Counted from the stretch's first letter, positions 41,246 through 50,595 are shown. The stretch is DNA of 64,000 nucleotides from CAZAYP01 sp964489425 [NCBI: uncultured Verrucomicrobiota bacterium] (GCA_964489425.1 CAZAYP010000005.1:1-64000), one strand, 5' to 3'. Notes: generated by a model not told the origin, from the sequence alone. Program-made: numbers and translations.

Positions 41246-43461
41246 GGCGCCAGGTCCTTTTGCAGGCACACATACGCCGCTTTCAGCCGCGGCACTGACG
41301 CGAAGCTGTAGCGGCCGGCGACGGCGTCAAGGTTGAGGTCGGCCAGCAGAAGGTCGGCGCACAGGAGCAGTTGCTGGTGGCGTTTGAGGCCCGGGCTCGG
41401 GCCCAGGCAGCGTTTCAGGTGCTGCGCCAGGTCGCGCGCGGCCGGGCGGTTGCCGCGCTGCCAGGCGTCCAGGGCCAGCCAGTAGGCGGCAGCGGCCATC
41501 TCGGGTTGCAGGGCTCCCTCGCGCGGCAACCGGCGCAGGACGTCGAGGCCTTCCGGCCGTGACGAACGGGATTTGACCAACTGCAGCCCGTGCGCCAGGC
41601 CCAGGGCCAGCCGCCCGACATCCGGCGTGGATGGATCAGCCAGCAGCGGGACTACGAAGCGGCGGGCTTCCCCTGACCGGCCCAGCCGGCACAGAGCGCG
41701 GTAGTAGAGCGCCAGGAAATCCCAGTAGTCGCGGCCGGCGGACTGCAGCCACGTCCGTTTGGCGGCCGGCAGGTTGTCCCACAGCTCTGCCATGCCTGCA
41801 TTCTGCTGCATGTCCAGCAGGCGGCGCGCCCAGCGGAACAACACGGCCGCCGCGACGTCGGGCGCCGTGGCTGTGGCGAATGCCGCCCGGGCCAGGCGGT
41901 TGCCCTTGTCCAACGCCTTTTGGCCTAGGGCGCTGATCTCCGGTTTCGGGCTGTAAAACAGGTCCCGGGCCAGGGTCAGCACCGCCTCGTAGTGGTCCAT
42001 GCCGCGCAGCGCCAGGTCCAACTCGCGGCGTACGTCGGCCACGTCCACGCCGCCGCCCTGGCCGGCCAGGGACAGCAGGCGCAACCGGGCCTTGGTGCGC
42101 AGGGCGTCCGGCGCCTTCTCGTCCCGCGCCAGCGCCAGGTACTGTTGGGCGGCCGCACCTGTTTGTTGCAGGTCGCTCAACAGCCCGGCCAGGTTCCAGC
42201 GGATCCGGGTATGCCAATAAGTGGCCGGCGGCTGGCCGGCCAGGGCGGCGACGAGCAATGTGTGCGCTTGGTCCAGTCGCTGGCCAGCGCGGCAGAGATT
42301 GGCGGCAGTATTGAGCAGTCGGGGGCCGAACCGGGGGCCGAACCGGTTCACGCCCAGTTGGACAAACGCAGTGGGGTCCAGCGCCTGGTTTTGGCGGAGA
42401 CCGGCCGCCATCCAGCACCGGAACGCGCACATGAATTCGTGGGGCCGCAGCCCTTCGGATTGCATCATCTCCGCCGCGGCCTGGGCCTGGTCGGCCGGCG
42501 ACCCGTTCGCGGTGGCGGCGGAGTCGCAGACCAACAGCTTGCGTATTTCCGTGGCCACCACCGGATGCCCCGGGCCTTCCGTGCGCAGCCAGTCCGTGGC
42601 CAGGGCCGTCCAAGCCGGGTCCCTGGCGCTGCGCAAGGTGCGGGCCGCCAGCAATACCGCCCGCGCGCGGACGGTGGGTTGCGCGGTGGCCAGCATGGCG
42701 CCGGGCACGGCCAGCGATCCGGTCTGACCCAAGGCCAAGCGCGCGGTAATGGCCTGTTGCCAGGCGGCCAACGTTGTGGCCTTGCGCCCGCCCAGATCCA
42801 GCGCGCGGGATGCCAATGCTGCGGCCTGGTCCCAGCGGCCAGTTCGCGCAGATAAATGCGCCAAATGCGTAAACACCGCCGGGCACCCCTTGGGATGGAG
42901 CTTCAGGGATTCCATGAGCAAGGACTCGGCCGATGCGAGTTCACCAGCATCCATGAACAGGCGCCCGAGCCGGGCAGCGGCCTGGCTGGCGTAGAATGGC
43001 CGCGGCGGCACTGCGGCCGTGCGGCCGGCGGCCAGGTCCTGCTCGGCGGCGGCCAGCGCGGAACGGTACGCTTGTTCTGCCTGCTGCAGGTCTGCCAGTG
43101 TAGCGTGGGCCTGATCGATGGCCAAATCGGGCTTGCCATAAGCCAGCAGCGCGCGCACCACGCCGCTGCGGAGGCGGTAGGCCAGCCGCGTGTCGGCGCC
43201 GGCAGCCGCGAGCCCGCCGTGGAACGCGGCCACGGCTTCGCGGTGCTTGCCCCGGCGCAACTCATAGTCGCCCACCAACCCGAGAATCCGCGCCTGCCGA
43301 GCCGGATCCGTCCACTGCCGGGCCAGTTGGTTGAGCGCAGCGAGGCCGCGGTCCGGCTGCCCCGACTGCAGGCGCACCAGGGCGGCGCGCAGGGCCCGCG
43401 ACACTGGTGACTGCGCCGGTTGTTTTTGGCGAGCGGTTTTACGCTGGCGGATCCGGCTCAT
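41242..43461 (-). CDS. large TPR-repeat protein of unknown function
   Basis: A 739-aa all-helical protein without signal peptide. It is built of tetratricopeptide-like repeats throughout: LAALNQLARQWTDPARQARILG, LRRGKHREAVAAFHGGL, AGELASAESLLMESLKLHP, TGRWDQAAALASRALDLGG and further units up to residue 720. A basic N-terminus (MSRIRQRKTARQKQ) might bind nucleic acid or membranes. Probably a protein-protein scaffold. It is coupled to the secreted hydrolase by a 4-bp ATGA overlap, odd for a cytoplasmic scaffold and an exported enzyme, which suggests a dedicated assembly or export role. GC-rich like the rest of the genome. Confidence 0.8.
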   Translation of the reverse strand: MSRIRQRKTARQKQPAQSPVSRALRAALVRLQSGQPDRGLAALNQLARQWTDPARQARILGLVGDYELRRGKHREAVAAFHGGLAAAGADTRLAYRLRSGVVRALLAYGKPDLAIDQAHATLADLQQAEQAYRSALAAAEQDLAAGRTAAVPPRPFYASQAAARLGRLFMDAGELASAESLLMESLKLHPKGCPAVFTHLAHLSARTGRWDQAAALASRALDLGGRKATTLAAWQQAITARLALGQTGSLAVPGAMLATAQPTVRARAVLLAARTLRSARDPAWTALATDWLRTEGPGHPVVATEIRKLLVCDSAATANGSPADQAQAAAEMMQSEGLRPHEFMCAFRCWMAAGLRQNQALDPTAFVQLGVNRFGPRFGPRLLNTAANLCRAGQRLDQAHTLLVAALAGQPPATYWHTRIRWNLAGLLSDLQQTGAAAQQYLALARDEKAPDALRTKARLRLLSLAGQGGGVDVADVRRELDLALRGMDHYEAVLTLARDLFYSPKPEISALGQKALDKGNRLARAAFATATAPDVAAAVLFRWARRLLDMQQNAGMAELWDNLPAAKRTWLQSAGRDYWDFLALYYRALCRLGRSGEARRFVVPLLADPSTPDVGRLALGLAHGLQLVKSRSSRPEGLDVLRRLPREGALQPEMAAAAYWLALDAWQRGNRPAARDLAQHLKRCLGPSPGLKRHQQLLLCADLLLADLNLDAVAGRYSFASVPRLKAAYVCLQKDLAP

Positions 43462-43560
43462 GGCGGCCTCCGGGAAGAAAAGAGACGTCGGACGGCATTA
43501 AACCGTTCCTTCCGGAGCTCGTCGCCTGTCGCCCGACGTCAAACTGACTATTAAAATGGT

Positions 43561-43815
43561 TCACGCCACCTTCACCACGTTGTACCCGAGCCGGCGGTCG
43601 GTCACCGCGGCCACGGCCGCGGTGAGCGATGCAAAGCGCCGGTGTTGGGCAAACGTGAGGAAGGACGGCGGGTATCGCACCCCGGCCCGGGGCACGATCT
43701 GGTACTGCACCGGCAATGCCGCCGGGCTGGTCCGCGCCAGCCAGACTGCGCCGGCCATTGAGGCGGTCCCCACCGCCAAGGCACGACAAAATGCGCGCCG
43801 CGAAAGAGTTTTCAT
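43561..43815 (-). CDS. small twin-arginine-signal protein
   Basis: An 84-aa protein with a Tat-type signal: LSRRAFCRALAVGTASMAGAVWLA (twin Arg at residues 6-7, hydrophobic core 12-25). The mature part is only about 50 residues (YQIVPRAGVRYPPSFLTFAQHRRFASLTAAVAAV) with no domain I recognise. Start ATG 43815 begins the Tat motif; longer frames add unrelated sequence. It is the first gene after a good promoter and sits 100 bp before the TPR gene on the same strand, so it probably belongs to that operon. Two-arginine signals usually mean export of folded or cofactor-bound proteins, unusual for such a small protein. Confidence 0.6.
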   Translation of the reverse strand: MKTLSRRAFCRALAVGTASMAGAVWLARTSPAALPVQYQIVPRAGVRYPPSFLTFAQHRRFASLTAAVAAVTDRRLGYNVVKVA

Positions 43816-43874
43816 GATCCGATCCCTTACCCCACGTGACCGGCCGCCACCCCGGCAACCGGCCAACGCGCGCA

Positions 43875-43904
43875 TTCATAAAACAACGGCGCAACAAATG
43901 TCAA
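43875..43904 (-). promoter_or_regulatory. sigma-70-type promoter of the Tat-protein/TPR/hydrolase operon
   Basis: On the minus strand TTGACA (43904-43899), then 17-18 bp and TTATGA/TATGAA (43881-43875). Transcription would start near 43868, about 50 nt before the ATG at 43815. Confidence 0.65.
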
Positions 43905-44104
43905 CAACTTTTTAATGCTTTTTTTGCTTATTCTCATGAGTCGTTAATTTTGGTTCAGGCCACCAGGCGTCATCCTTCGAATCGGTCGAGGTCGATGCGG
44001 TCGCGGATGAATAAAGCGAGGGAATGGTCAATGGGGGAATCCGGGAGAAATAACGGCATGCTATGGCGGAGCGCCGTAGCGACGACCAGTTCCGAGGGCG
44101 GATT
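43905..44104. other. intergenic region between operon promoter and transposase remnant
   Basis: AT-rich, with runs of T (43908-43929) and no gene. Probably includes the edge of the decayed insertion element; I found no clear terminal inverted repeat. Confidence 0.4.
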
Positions 44105-44640
44105 TTAGGGGCGGATGGTGCGCAACCACGAACCGAAGTGCTGCCAGACGGCGGCGGTGCAAAGCAACGCAAGGATTTGCAAAAGGCCTTGGGCGATCAA
44201 GCCCAACTGGATGTGGGCGTGATACGCGCCAATCTTTCGGCGCACTTGGTCGCGATCGCGTTGGGATTGGTGGTGCGGGTGTTGATTGCCAGAGCGGCGA
44301 GGCCGGGCGACCATGGCTCGCATCCAGAAGTGATAGGCGTAGGCGCCTACGACATGGATGGCCTGCTTGAAACTGAACTCGATTTTGAAGCGCAGGCCGT
44401 CTTACGGCCCCGATCTGGATGGATGACCAGAACGAAGCGGACGAGGTGGCCGACCGGTTTCCAATACCGATCGATGACGCGATAACGCAGGGTGCCGTCC
44501 TTTTCGCCGTACACCGGGCTGGGGGCTGGGGTGAAGGCGTCGGGTTGCTCGAACAGGGTCCGGAGCTTGATCTTTTGGCCATAGACCTTGGGGCGGCCGC
44601 GTCCCGGATGCGGCGCTGGGGCAAGCGGCGCGGAAGCGCC
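44105..44640 (-). pseudogene. decayed DDE-type transposase
   Basis: Two frames on the minus strand hold separate parts of one transposase. The N-terminal-side piece (about 44430-44640) reads GRPKVYGQKIKLRTLFEQP and YGEKDGTLRYRVIDRYWKPV. The C-terminal piece (about 44105-44390) reads RFKIEFSFKQAIHVVG, AYAYHFWMRAM, YHAHIQLGLIAQGLLQ and AVWQHFGSWLRT. A stop and frame change lie between them near 44400, and the middle of the protein containing the second catalytic Asp appears deleted. The motifs match IS4-like/IS701-like DDE transposases as I remember them. Non-functional. Confidence 0.75.
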
Positions 44641-44649
44641 ATGCAGGCA

Positions 44650-45068
44650 CGCCGTGCGCCGCTCGGATTCAATGCGGCCATTCCCGAGGAGCGAGATCAC
44701 CCCGTTCCTGTGGATGCGGAGATCAAGAAGCAGTTCCGCGTCGAGTTGATCAATCGGATTGACGAGATCGTTTGCTTTGCTCCGCTGGCGGCTGGGCTTT
44801 GGTCGAGATTGCCCGGAGGTTTCTTGGTGCCCTCGCCGGTTCGCTGGAGGATCGGCATGGCGTGCGGTTTGAGGTCCCCGACAACGTGGTCGCGAATCTG
44901 TGCGGCGAGGCCCATAGCGCGGAGTTCGGTGCAAGGAATCTCCGCCGTGTCATTCAGGAGCAGGTGGAGATTCCGGTTACGCAGATGATCGCGGATGGAA
45001 CGACGTCCGGGAAGACGGTACTGCGTTGTGTTGTGGATACCGGACGGGTACGGATCATTGCGGAATAG
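44650..45068 (+). pseudogene. truncated, frameshifted C-terminal end of a ClpB/ClpC-type AAA+ ATPase
   Basis: Plus-strand reading gives PLGFNAAIPEERD ... DAEIKKQFRVELINRIDEIVCF in one frame, then from about 44,785 in another frame GWALVEIARRFLGAL ... EDRHGVRFEVPDNVVANLC ... FGARNLRRVIQEQVEIPVTQ. These are the sensor-2/arginine region (FRxEFLNRIDEIVVF) and D2-small domain (GARxLRRxIQxxVExPLA) of Clp ATPases. A single-base frameshift separates the parts and the first about 85 percent of the gene is missing, cut off at the transposase remnant. It is a relic, probably of a ClpB- or ClpV-like gene. Confidence 0.78.
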
Positions 45069-45242
45069 GGACGAAGAAGCGGGGCGCGCGCCCCCGAAAA
45101 CGACGACGCGAAGACGGGCGGCACGAACCGGGCGGCGTCAGCCGCCTCAACGGTGTCAACCGGCGACGGGCAGCCAACCGTAACCCGTGACCACAGGGAC
45201 AGTTGGGTTGCATGTCCAAGCATTTCCTGGCGGTTTATTCGG

Positions 45243-45271
45243 TTGACTTGGCGCTACGCATCCTGAATATA
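45243..45271 (+). promoter_or_regulatory. sigma-70-type promoter of the TonB-dependent receptor
   Basis: TTGACT (45243-45248), 17 bp, AATATA (45266-45271). This leaves a leader of about 55 nt. I looked for a cobalamin or TPP riboswitch in the leader and saw none. Confidence 0.6.
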
Positions 45272-45333
45272 CGGCGGCTGTGGCCGCAGGCGGGTTGGGC
45301 TCCCTGCTTGAAACCGCAAGATAAAGGTGGATA

Positions 45334-47448
45334 ATGATGGACAGGAAAATAGCCGGCTGGCTGGTGTTGGTGGGCGCAGGCGTGGGTTGGGCCGGCGCCG
45401 GTTGGGCCGCGGATCCGGCGGCCGACCCGGCCGCGCCGTACGAGCTGCCGGTAGTGACGGTCACGGCCGGCAAGCAGGCCGGGGAACTGCAGACCACGCC
45501 CATGAGCCTTGCCGCGTTCGGGCCGGCCCAGATGCAGGAGGCCGGCATCAACAACCTGGTGGACGTGGCGCGGCTGACGCCCAACTTTAATTTTTACGAA
45601 GCCGGCAGCCGCCGCACGGCGCTGTTCTTTATCCGCGGGCTGGGGTCGTCCGGGCCCAACCCGCCAGCGGTCGGCGTGTTCCTGGACGATGTCTATCTCG
45701 AGCGGAGCGGCCTGGCGGATTTTGATTTCGTGGACCTCCAGCGCGTGGAGGTGCTGCGCGGGCCGCAGAGCACGCTGTATGGCGCCAACACCGAGGCCGG
45801 CGCGATCAACCTGGTGACCGCGCCGCCGCAATCCGCGTGGAATGGCCGCCTCGGCGTCGAGGGCGGCAACCACCAGTACGGGCTGGCCCGCTTTCATGCC
45901 GGTGGCCCGGTGGCGCCGGACGGCCTGTTCCTGGACGTGGGCGGCCAGTGCCGGCGCCGGGACGGCATCACCTACAACGACCTGCTCCAGGAAGACGCCG
46001 ACCCCATCCGCGAGTCCGGCGGCCGCGCGGCCGTGACCTGGCGGCCGGCGCCCGCGCTGGACATCCAGGCCGGGGCCATGGGCAGCCGCGACCGCGATGG
46101 CGGCTACGTGTTCGCGCCGCTGGCCGACGTGCAGGACAACCCGTACCACGTCCAGCACAACATGACCGCCCACCACGACCGGGATCTGGGCCTGTACCAC
46201 CTGCGCGGCACGTGGCGGCCGGGCGACGTGGAGGTCAAGACCATCAGCGCGTTCACCGACTGGCGCAACGGCGAGCGCTACGACGCGGATTTCACCGCCC
46301 GCGACGTCCTGCGCACGGACGACCGCTACGACCTGAAGGCGTTCTCGCAGGAGGTGCGCGCGGCGGCCACCAACACCGCCCACGGGTCGTGGCTCCTCGG
46401 CGGCTACTACAGCGGCGGCCGGAACGACGACGACACCACCACCCTCTACGGCCCGGACGCCGGCCTCTATGGCGCGCCGCCGGGGCTGAGCGTCGATACC
46501 TGCCAGGACCTGGACACCACGGCCCTGGCCCTGTTCGGCCGCGGCCGGAGCGAGCTGTGGACCGCCGGCCACCTGGCCCTGGGGCTGCGCTACGACTACG
46601 ACCACAAGGACCGCGATGGCACCGTGCAAAACTCCATGGGCGGCCAGCCGGCCGGGCCGGAGCAGGTCGCGCAGGATGCGCGCAACGACCACCAGTGGTC
46701 GCCGGAACTCGTGCTGGACCAGCAGTGGACGCCGGGGGTGATGTCCTACGGCCGCGTGGCCCGCGGCTGGCGCGCCGGCGGGTTCAACAGCCCGGCGCGG
46801 CAGACCGACCGAACCTACGATCCCGAGTACTCGTGGAACTACGAGCTGGGGCTCAAGTCCGATTGGTGGCAACGCCGCCTGAGCGTCAACCTGGCGCTGT
46901 TCTATATCCACGTCGACAACCAGCAGCTCCTGCAGTTTGATCCATACGGGTCCGGCTACTATTTTCGTAACGCCGGCTCCGCGCAAAGCCGGGGCCTGGA
47001 GCTGGACGCCGTGGCGCGGCCGTGGGACGGCGGCACCCTGGCCGGCGGGCTGGGTTACACCCACGCCGCGTACCTGGACGCGCAGGACGAGGGCCTGGGC
47101 GCGTCTTACAACGGCAACCGGTTGCCGTTTGTGCCGCGGGTCAACTACAACGCCGCCGTGCAGCAGGAGTTCCCGTTGGTCGGCGACTGGAAATTGGCGG
47201 GCCGCCTGGACTGCAACGGCATCACAGACACCACCTGGGACGAAGCCAACGCGGTGTCCACCCCGGGCTACGCGCTGTGCAACCTGCGGCTGGGCGTGGC
47301 GCACCCGCGGGTGGCGGTCTATGCCTTCGTCAAGAACCTCTTTGACAAGGATTACATCACCGCGGTCTACGCGTTCCCGCAGGCGTCGCCCATTGCCCAG
47401 CCGGGCGATCCGCGGCTGTATGGCGTGGGGGTCGAGGGTTACTTTTAG
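45334..47448 (+). CDS. TonB-dependent outer-membrane receptor
   Basis: Outer-membrane transporter of 704 aa. Signal peptide ends at WAA (residue about 26). Next comes a TonB-box-like VVTVTA, a plug domain (about 45-155: FIRGLGSSGPNPPAVGVFLDDVY ... VDLQRVEVLRGPQSTLYGANTEAGAINLVT) and a 22-stranded barrel that ends in VGVEGYF, the terminal Phe used for outer-membrane insertion. Ligand cannot be told; the plug is of the siderophore/vitamin or phenol-degradation FecA/FyuA type. It implies a diderm envelope. AAGGTGG precedes the ATG at 45334. No TonB/ExbBD genes adjoin. It is convergent with the small transporter gene. Confidence 0.92.
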   Translation: MMDRKIAGWLVLVGAGVGWAGAGWAADPAADPAAPYELPVVTVTAGKQAGELQTTPMSLAAFGPAQMQEAGINNLVDVARLTPNFNFYEAGSRRTALFFIRGLGSSGPNPPAVGVFLDDVYLERSGLADFDFVDLQRVEVLRGPQSTLYGANTEAGAINLVTAPPQSAWNGRLGVEGGNHQYGLARFHAGGPVAPDGLFLDVGGQCRRRDGITYNDLLQEDADPIRESGGRAAVTWRPAPALDIQAGAMGSRDRDGGYVFAPLADVQDNPYHVQHNMTAHHDRDLGLYHLRGTWRPGDVEVKTISAFTDWRNGERYDADFTARDVLRTDDRYDLKAFSQEVRAAATNTAHGSWLLGGYYSGGRNDDDTTTLYGPDAGLYGAPPGLSVDTCQDLDTTALALFGRGRSELWTAGHLALGLRYDYDHKDRDGTVQNSMGGQPAGPEQVAQDARNDHQWSPELVLDQQWTPGVMSYGRVARGWRAGGFNSPARQTDRTYDPEYSWNYELGLKSDWWQRRLSVNLALFYIHVDNQQLLQFDPYGSGYYFRNAGSAQSRGLELDAVARPWDGGTLAGGLGYTHAAYLDAQDEGLGASYNGNRLPFVPRVNYNAAVQQEFPLVGDWKLAGRLDCNGITDTTWDEANAVSTPGYALCNLRLGVAHPRVAVYAFVKNLFDKDYITAVYAFPQASPIAQPGDPRLYGVGVEGYF

Positions 47449-47455
47449 CGGCGGC

Positions 47456-47896
47456 TCAGGCCCGGGCGGCGAGGGTGCCGCCGATGACCACCAGCAGCGC
47501 GGCCAGCAGCAGTTGCCAGACGCTGGCGTGGCGCCACTCGCCCAGGAGCACCATGCCCAGAACGACCGCCACCAGCGTGTTCATGTTGTATAGTGGAACC
47601 AGCTTGCTGAGCGGAATGGTGTAACGGGTCAAGACCAGCACCACCAAGCCCATGGCCACGGACCACAACACGCCGATCAACACGGCGTAGCCCGCGCTTT
47701 TCCACGTCACCAGCGTTTCGCCGGCGCACGCATGCCAGACCGCCCCCACCGCGGCCGTGGCCAGGCCAATTAAAATGAGGTAAACGCCGGTGCTGATGCC
47801 CGCCTGGCTGCAGGTTTTCTGCAGCACGGCCACCACGCCGTACAAAATCGCCGGCGCCAGCCCGCCCAACAACAAGCCCGTCGCCTGGTTCGTCAT
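47456..47896 (-). CDS. EamA/DMT-like small membrane protein
   Basis: A 146-aa integral membrane protein with five hydrophobic helices (LLLGGLAPAILYGVVAVLQ; GVYLILIGLATAAVGAVW; AGYAVLIGVLWSVAMGLVVLVL; LVAVVLGMVLLGEW; LLLAALLVVIGGTLAA). PLYNMNTLVAVVLGMVLLGEW is typical of the drug/metabolite transporter (EamA) repeat, half the usual length, so it may pair as a dimer. ATG 47896 opens the first helix; the frame continues to 47959 without a better start. Substrate unknown. Confidence 0.75.
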   Translation of the reverse strand: MTNQATGLLLGGLAPAILYGVVAVLQKTCSQAGISTGVYLILIGLATAAVGAVWHACAGETLVTWKSAGYAVLIGVLWSVAMGLVVLVLTRYTIPLSKLVPLYNMNTLVAVVLGMVLLGEWRHASVWQLLLAALLVVIGGTLAARA

Positions 47897-47959
47897 GTTC
47901 GCTGCTCCCGGATTAAGTGAGCCGGCATCATACCACACGACCTCCGGGCCGCACCTCAA

Positions 47960-48330
47960 AATCGACCGTAAGGCCTCCGTAACGCAGGGCGCCGCGCAGG
48001 CTGGAGAGATATGGCTGGCCGTGCCGAAGTTATGTTCGAGGTGGTGGCCCTTGGTTTTGAGGGGCGCATCTGTGATTCGGTGCGGGTTGGCCGTTCCATA
48101 AGCAGACGCTCCATCTGGAACTCAGGCAGCTGGGAACGGAGTTTGCGATCCTCGTGGACCGGCATGGATCGGCATGGTTTTCCTGGATTGCTTGAGTTCC
48201 ACATCCACGAGAACCGGCTATACCGCAAGGAAAACGCTGGGTCCGGAACTTTCTTGGACTTTTATGGCCCGCCGCTTCTACGGGCGCTGTGCGCGCCGCG
48301 CCTTGAATCGGCCGCGGGCCGGCAACCCCT
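47960..48330. other. intergenic region with possible second transposase scrap
   Basis: No intact gene. On the minus strand near 48098-48025 the frame reads PLKTKGHHLEHNFG, which resembles the K(T/S)xGYxLEHNFGHG motif near the C-terminus of some DDE transposases, preceded by a TGA and followed by unrelated sequence. If real it is a second, older IS remnant. A direct repeat CGGCATGGAT occurs at about 48162-48178. Confidence 0.35.
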
Positions 48331-50595
48331 TCAACTGGCGCCCAGCATATCCTTCAAGTACCGGCCGGTGTGGCTGGCCGGGCACGCGGCGACCTGCTCG
48401 GGGGTGCCGACCGCCACCACCGCGCCGCCGTCGCGGCCGCCGCCCGGCCCCATGTCGATGACCCAGTCGGCGTGCTTGATGATGTCCAGGTTGTGCTCGA
48501 TGACGAGGACCGAGTTGTCGTGGTCCCGGAGCCGCCGGATGATATGCAGCAGCTTCTCGCAATCCGCCATGTGCAACCCCGTGGTGGGCTCGTCAAGGAC
48601 ATAGACCTGGCCGTGCTTGTGCAGCTCGGAGGCCAGCTTGAGGCGCTGGGCCTCGCCGCCGGAGAGCGAGCTGAGCGGCTGGCCGATTTCGAGGTAGTCC
48701 AGGCCCACGTCGCACAGCACGGCCAGGCGGCGGCGGATCTCGGGCGCCTCGAAAAAGGTGCGCGCCTCGGCGGCGGTCAGGTCGAGGACCTCGTCCATGG
48801 CGCGGCCCTGGTACCGGAGCTGGAGCACCTCGTCCTTGTATTTGCGGCCCTGGCACTCGTCGCAGGTCATGGCCACGTCGTCGAGGAACCCCATGTCCAG
48901 GCTCAGGGCCCCCTGGCCCTTGCACTTGGGGCAGGCGCCGCGCGAGTTGAAGCTGAAGAGCGCCGGGTCCGCGCCCGTGGCGCGGGCGATCTCCTTGCGC
49001 ATGGCGTCGAAGATGCCCAGGAACGTGGCGGGAATCGAGCGCGACGAGCGGCCGATCGCCGTCTGGTCCACGACCACGGCTTCCGGGTGCTGCGGCACGA
49101 ACACGCCGTGGATCAGGCTGCTCTTGCCCGACCCGGCCACGCCGGTCACGCAGGTGAACACGCCGCGCGGCAGGTCCACGTCCACGGCCTTGAGGTTGTG
49201 CAGGGTGGCGCCGCGGATGGCGTAGGCGGCGTGCCAGGGCTTGCGCGGGCCGGTGGCGGGCGCGCGGGCGCGCAGGCACGCGCCGGTGGCGGTGTCCGAT
49301 TGTTCCAGGCCGGCCGCCGGGCCGTTGTAGAGCACCCGGCCGCCGTCGCGGCCGGCGCACGGCCCGATCTCCACCACCCAGTCGGCGGCGCGGATGATCT
49401 CCGGGTCGTGCTCCACCACCAGCACGCTGTTGCCCTGGTCGCGGAGCTGGCGCAGCACGGCCGCGAGCTGGGCGTGGTCGCGCGGGTGCAGGCCGATGGA
49501 CGGCTCGTCGAGGATATACATCATGTCCACCAGGTCGCAGTTGAGCTGGCGCGCCATCTTCACCCGCTGGGACTCGCCGCCGGACAGCGTGGCCACGGAG
49601 CGGCTGAGCGAGAGGTACCCCACGCCGATGCGGATCAGCGTGGCCAGGCACTGGCGCATGCGCGCCACCATTGGCCGGGCCAGGTCGCCCTCCACGCCGG
49701 CGAGGACGGCGTCGAGCTCGCCCAGCTCCAGCGCCGCGAGCTGGTCGATCGTGCGGCCGGCCAGCCGCGCGGACCGGGCGCGCGGGTTGAGCCGCGTGCC
49801 GCCGCAGTCCGCGCAGTCGCGGTAGACAAAGTAGCGGTCGTAGACATCCTTGTCCGCCTCCGGCGTCTCGTCCTCGGCCTTGCTGACGTAGCGGCGTTCC
49901 AGGCGCCGCGCCACGCCCTCGAACTGCTTGGAGTAAATGCCCGCGCCGTGGGCGCGGTTGATCGGGATGCCCTCCGCGTGCAGCAGCTTCTCCAGCTCTT
50001 CCGGCGCGAACTCGCGCAGCGGCCGGTCCGCGTCGAACAGCCCGCACGCCACCAGCTCGCGCCAGCTCCAGCCGTCCACCTTGAAATCGGGGTGGGTGAT
50101 CGCGCCGGCGCGCAGCGACTTGTCCAGGTCCAGCAGGCGCGGCGTGTCCACGCTGATGCGCTTGCCCAGGCCCTTGCAGGCCGGGCACATGCCCTCGGGA
50201 TGGTTGAACGAAAAGAAGTTGGACCAACCGATAAACGGTTGGGCGCAGCGCGAGTAGAGCATCCGCAGGTGGGTGAAGATTTCCGTCGCCGTGCCCACCG
50301 TGCTGCGCAGGGTGCGCCCCATGCGCTTCTGGTCGATGATGATGGCGGTGGAGATGTTGCGGATCTCCTCCACCGGCGGCCGCGTGAGCTTGGGCAGGAA
50401 GCGCCGGGCAAAGGCCGAGAACGTCTCCACCAACTGGCGCTGGGCCTCGGTGTAAATCGTGTCGAACACGAGCGACGACTTGCCCGCGCCGCTCACGCCG
50501 GTGAACACCACCACCTGGCGCTTGGGAATCGCCAGGCTGATGTCCTTGAGGTTGTGGGTGCAGGCGCCCTGGATGATGAGCTGGTCAGATGGCAT
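48331..50595 (-). CDS. class-II UvrA-like ABC ATPase
   Basis: A 754-aa cytoplasmic ABC ATPase homologous to excinuclease UvrA but shorter and without the UvrB-binding insertion, matching the UvrA2 class linked to DNA damage and drug (daunorubicin-type) tolerance. Two ATPase halves: Walker A GVSGAGKSS and GVAGSGKSS, signatures LSGGESQRVKMA and LSGGEAQRLKLA, Walker B ILDEPSIGLHP and VLDEPTTGLH. Zinc modules are present (CPACKGLG ... CADCGGTRL; CPKCKGQG ... CDECQGRKY). The true uvrA is not in the window. ATG 50595 fits the family start (DQLIIQGACTHNLKDI). Single gene. Confidence 0.92.
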   Translation of the reverse strand: MPSDQLIIQGACTHNLKDISLAIPKRQVVVFTGVSGAGKSSLVFDTIYTEAQRQLVETFSAFARRFLPKLTRPPVEEIRNISTAIIIDQKRMGRTLRSTVGTATEIFTHLRMLYSRCAQPFIGWSNFFSFNHPEGMCPACKGLGKRISVDTPRLLDLDKSLRAGAITHPDFKVDGWSWRELVACGLFDADRPLREFAPEELEKLLHAEGIPINRAHGAGIYSKQFEGVARRLERRYVSKAEDETPEADKDVYDRYFVYRDCADCGGTRLNPRARSARLAGRTIDQLAALELGELDAVLAGVEGDLARPMVARMRQCLATLIRIGVGYLSLSRSVATLSGGESQRVKMARQLNCDLVDMMYILDEPSIGLHPRDHAQLAAVLRQLRDQGNSVLVVEHDPEIIRAADWVVEIGPCAGRDGGRVLYNGPAAGLEQSDTATGACLRARAPATGPRKPWHAAYAIRGATLHNLKAVDVDLPRGVFTCVTGVAGSGKSSLIHGVFVPQHPEAVVVDQTAIGRSSRSIPATFLGIFDAMRKEIARATGADPALFSFNSRGACPKCKGQGALSLDMGFLDDVAMTCDECQGRKYKDEVLQLRYQGRAMDEVLDLTAAEARTFFEAPEIRRRLAVLCDVGLDYLEIGQPLSSLSGGEAQRLKLASELHKHGQVYVLDEPTTGLHMADCEKLLHIIRRLRDHDNSVLVIEHNLDIIKHADWVIDMGPGGGRDGGAVVAVGTPEQVAACPASHTGRYLKDMLGAS

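Noticed and set aside
45272-45333. Cobalamin or other riboswitch before the TonB-dependent receptor
   Set aside because: The leader is only about 55 nt and lacks the conserved B12-box or other riboswitch cores.
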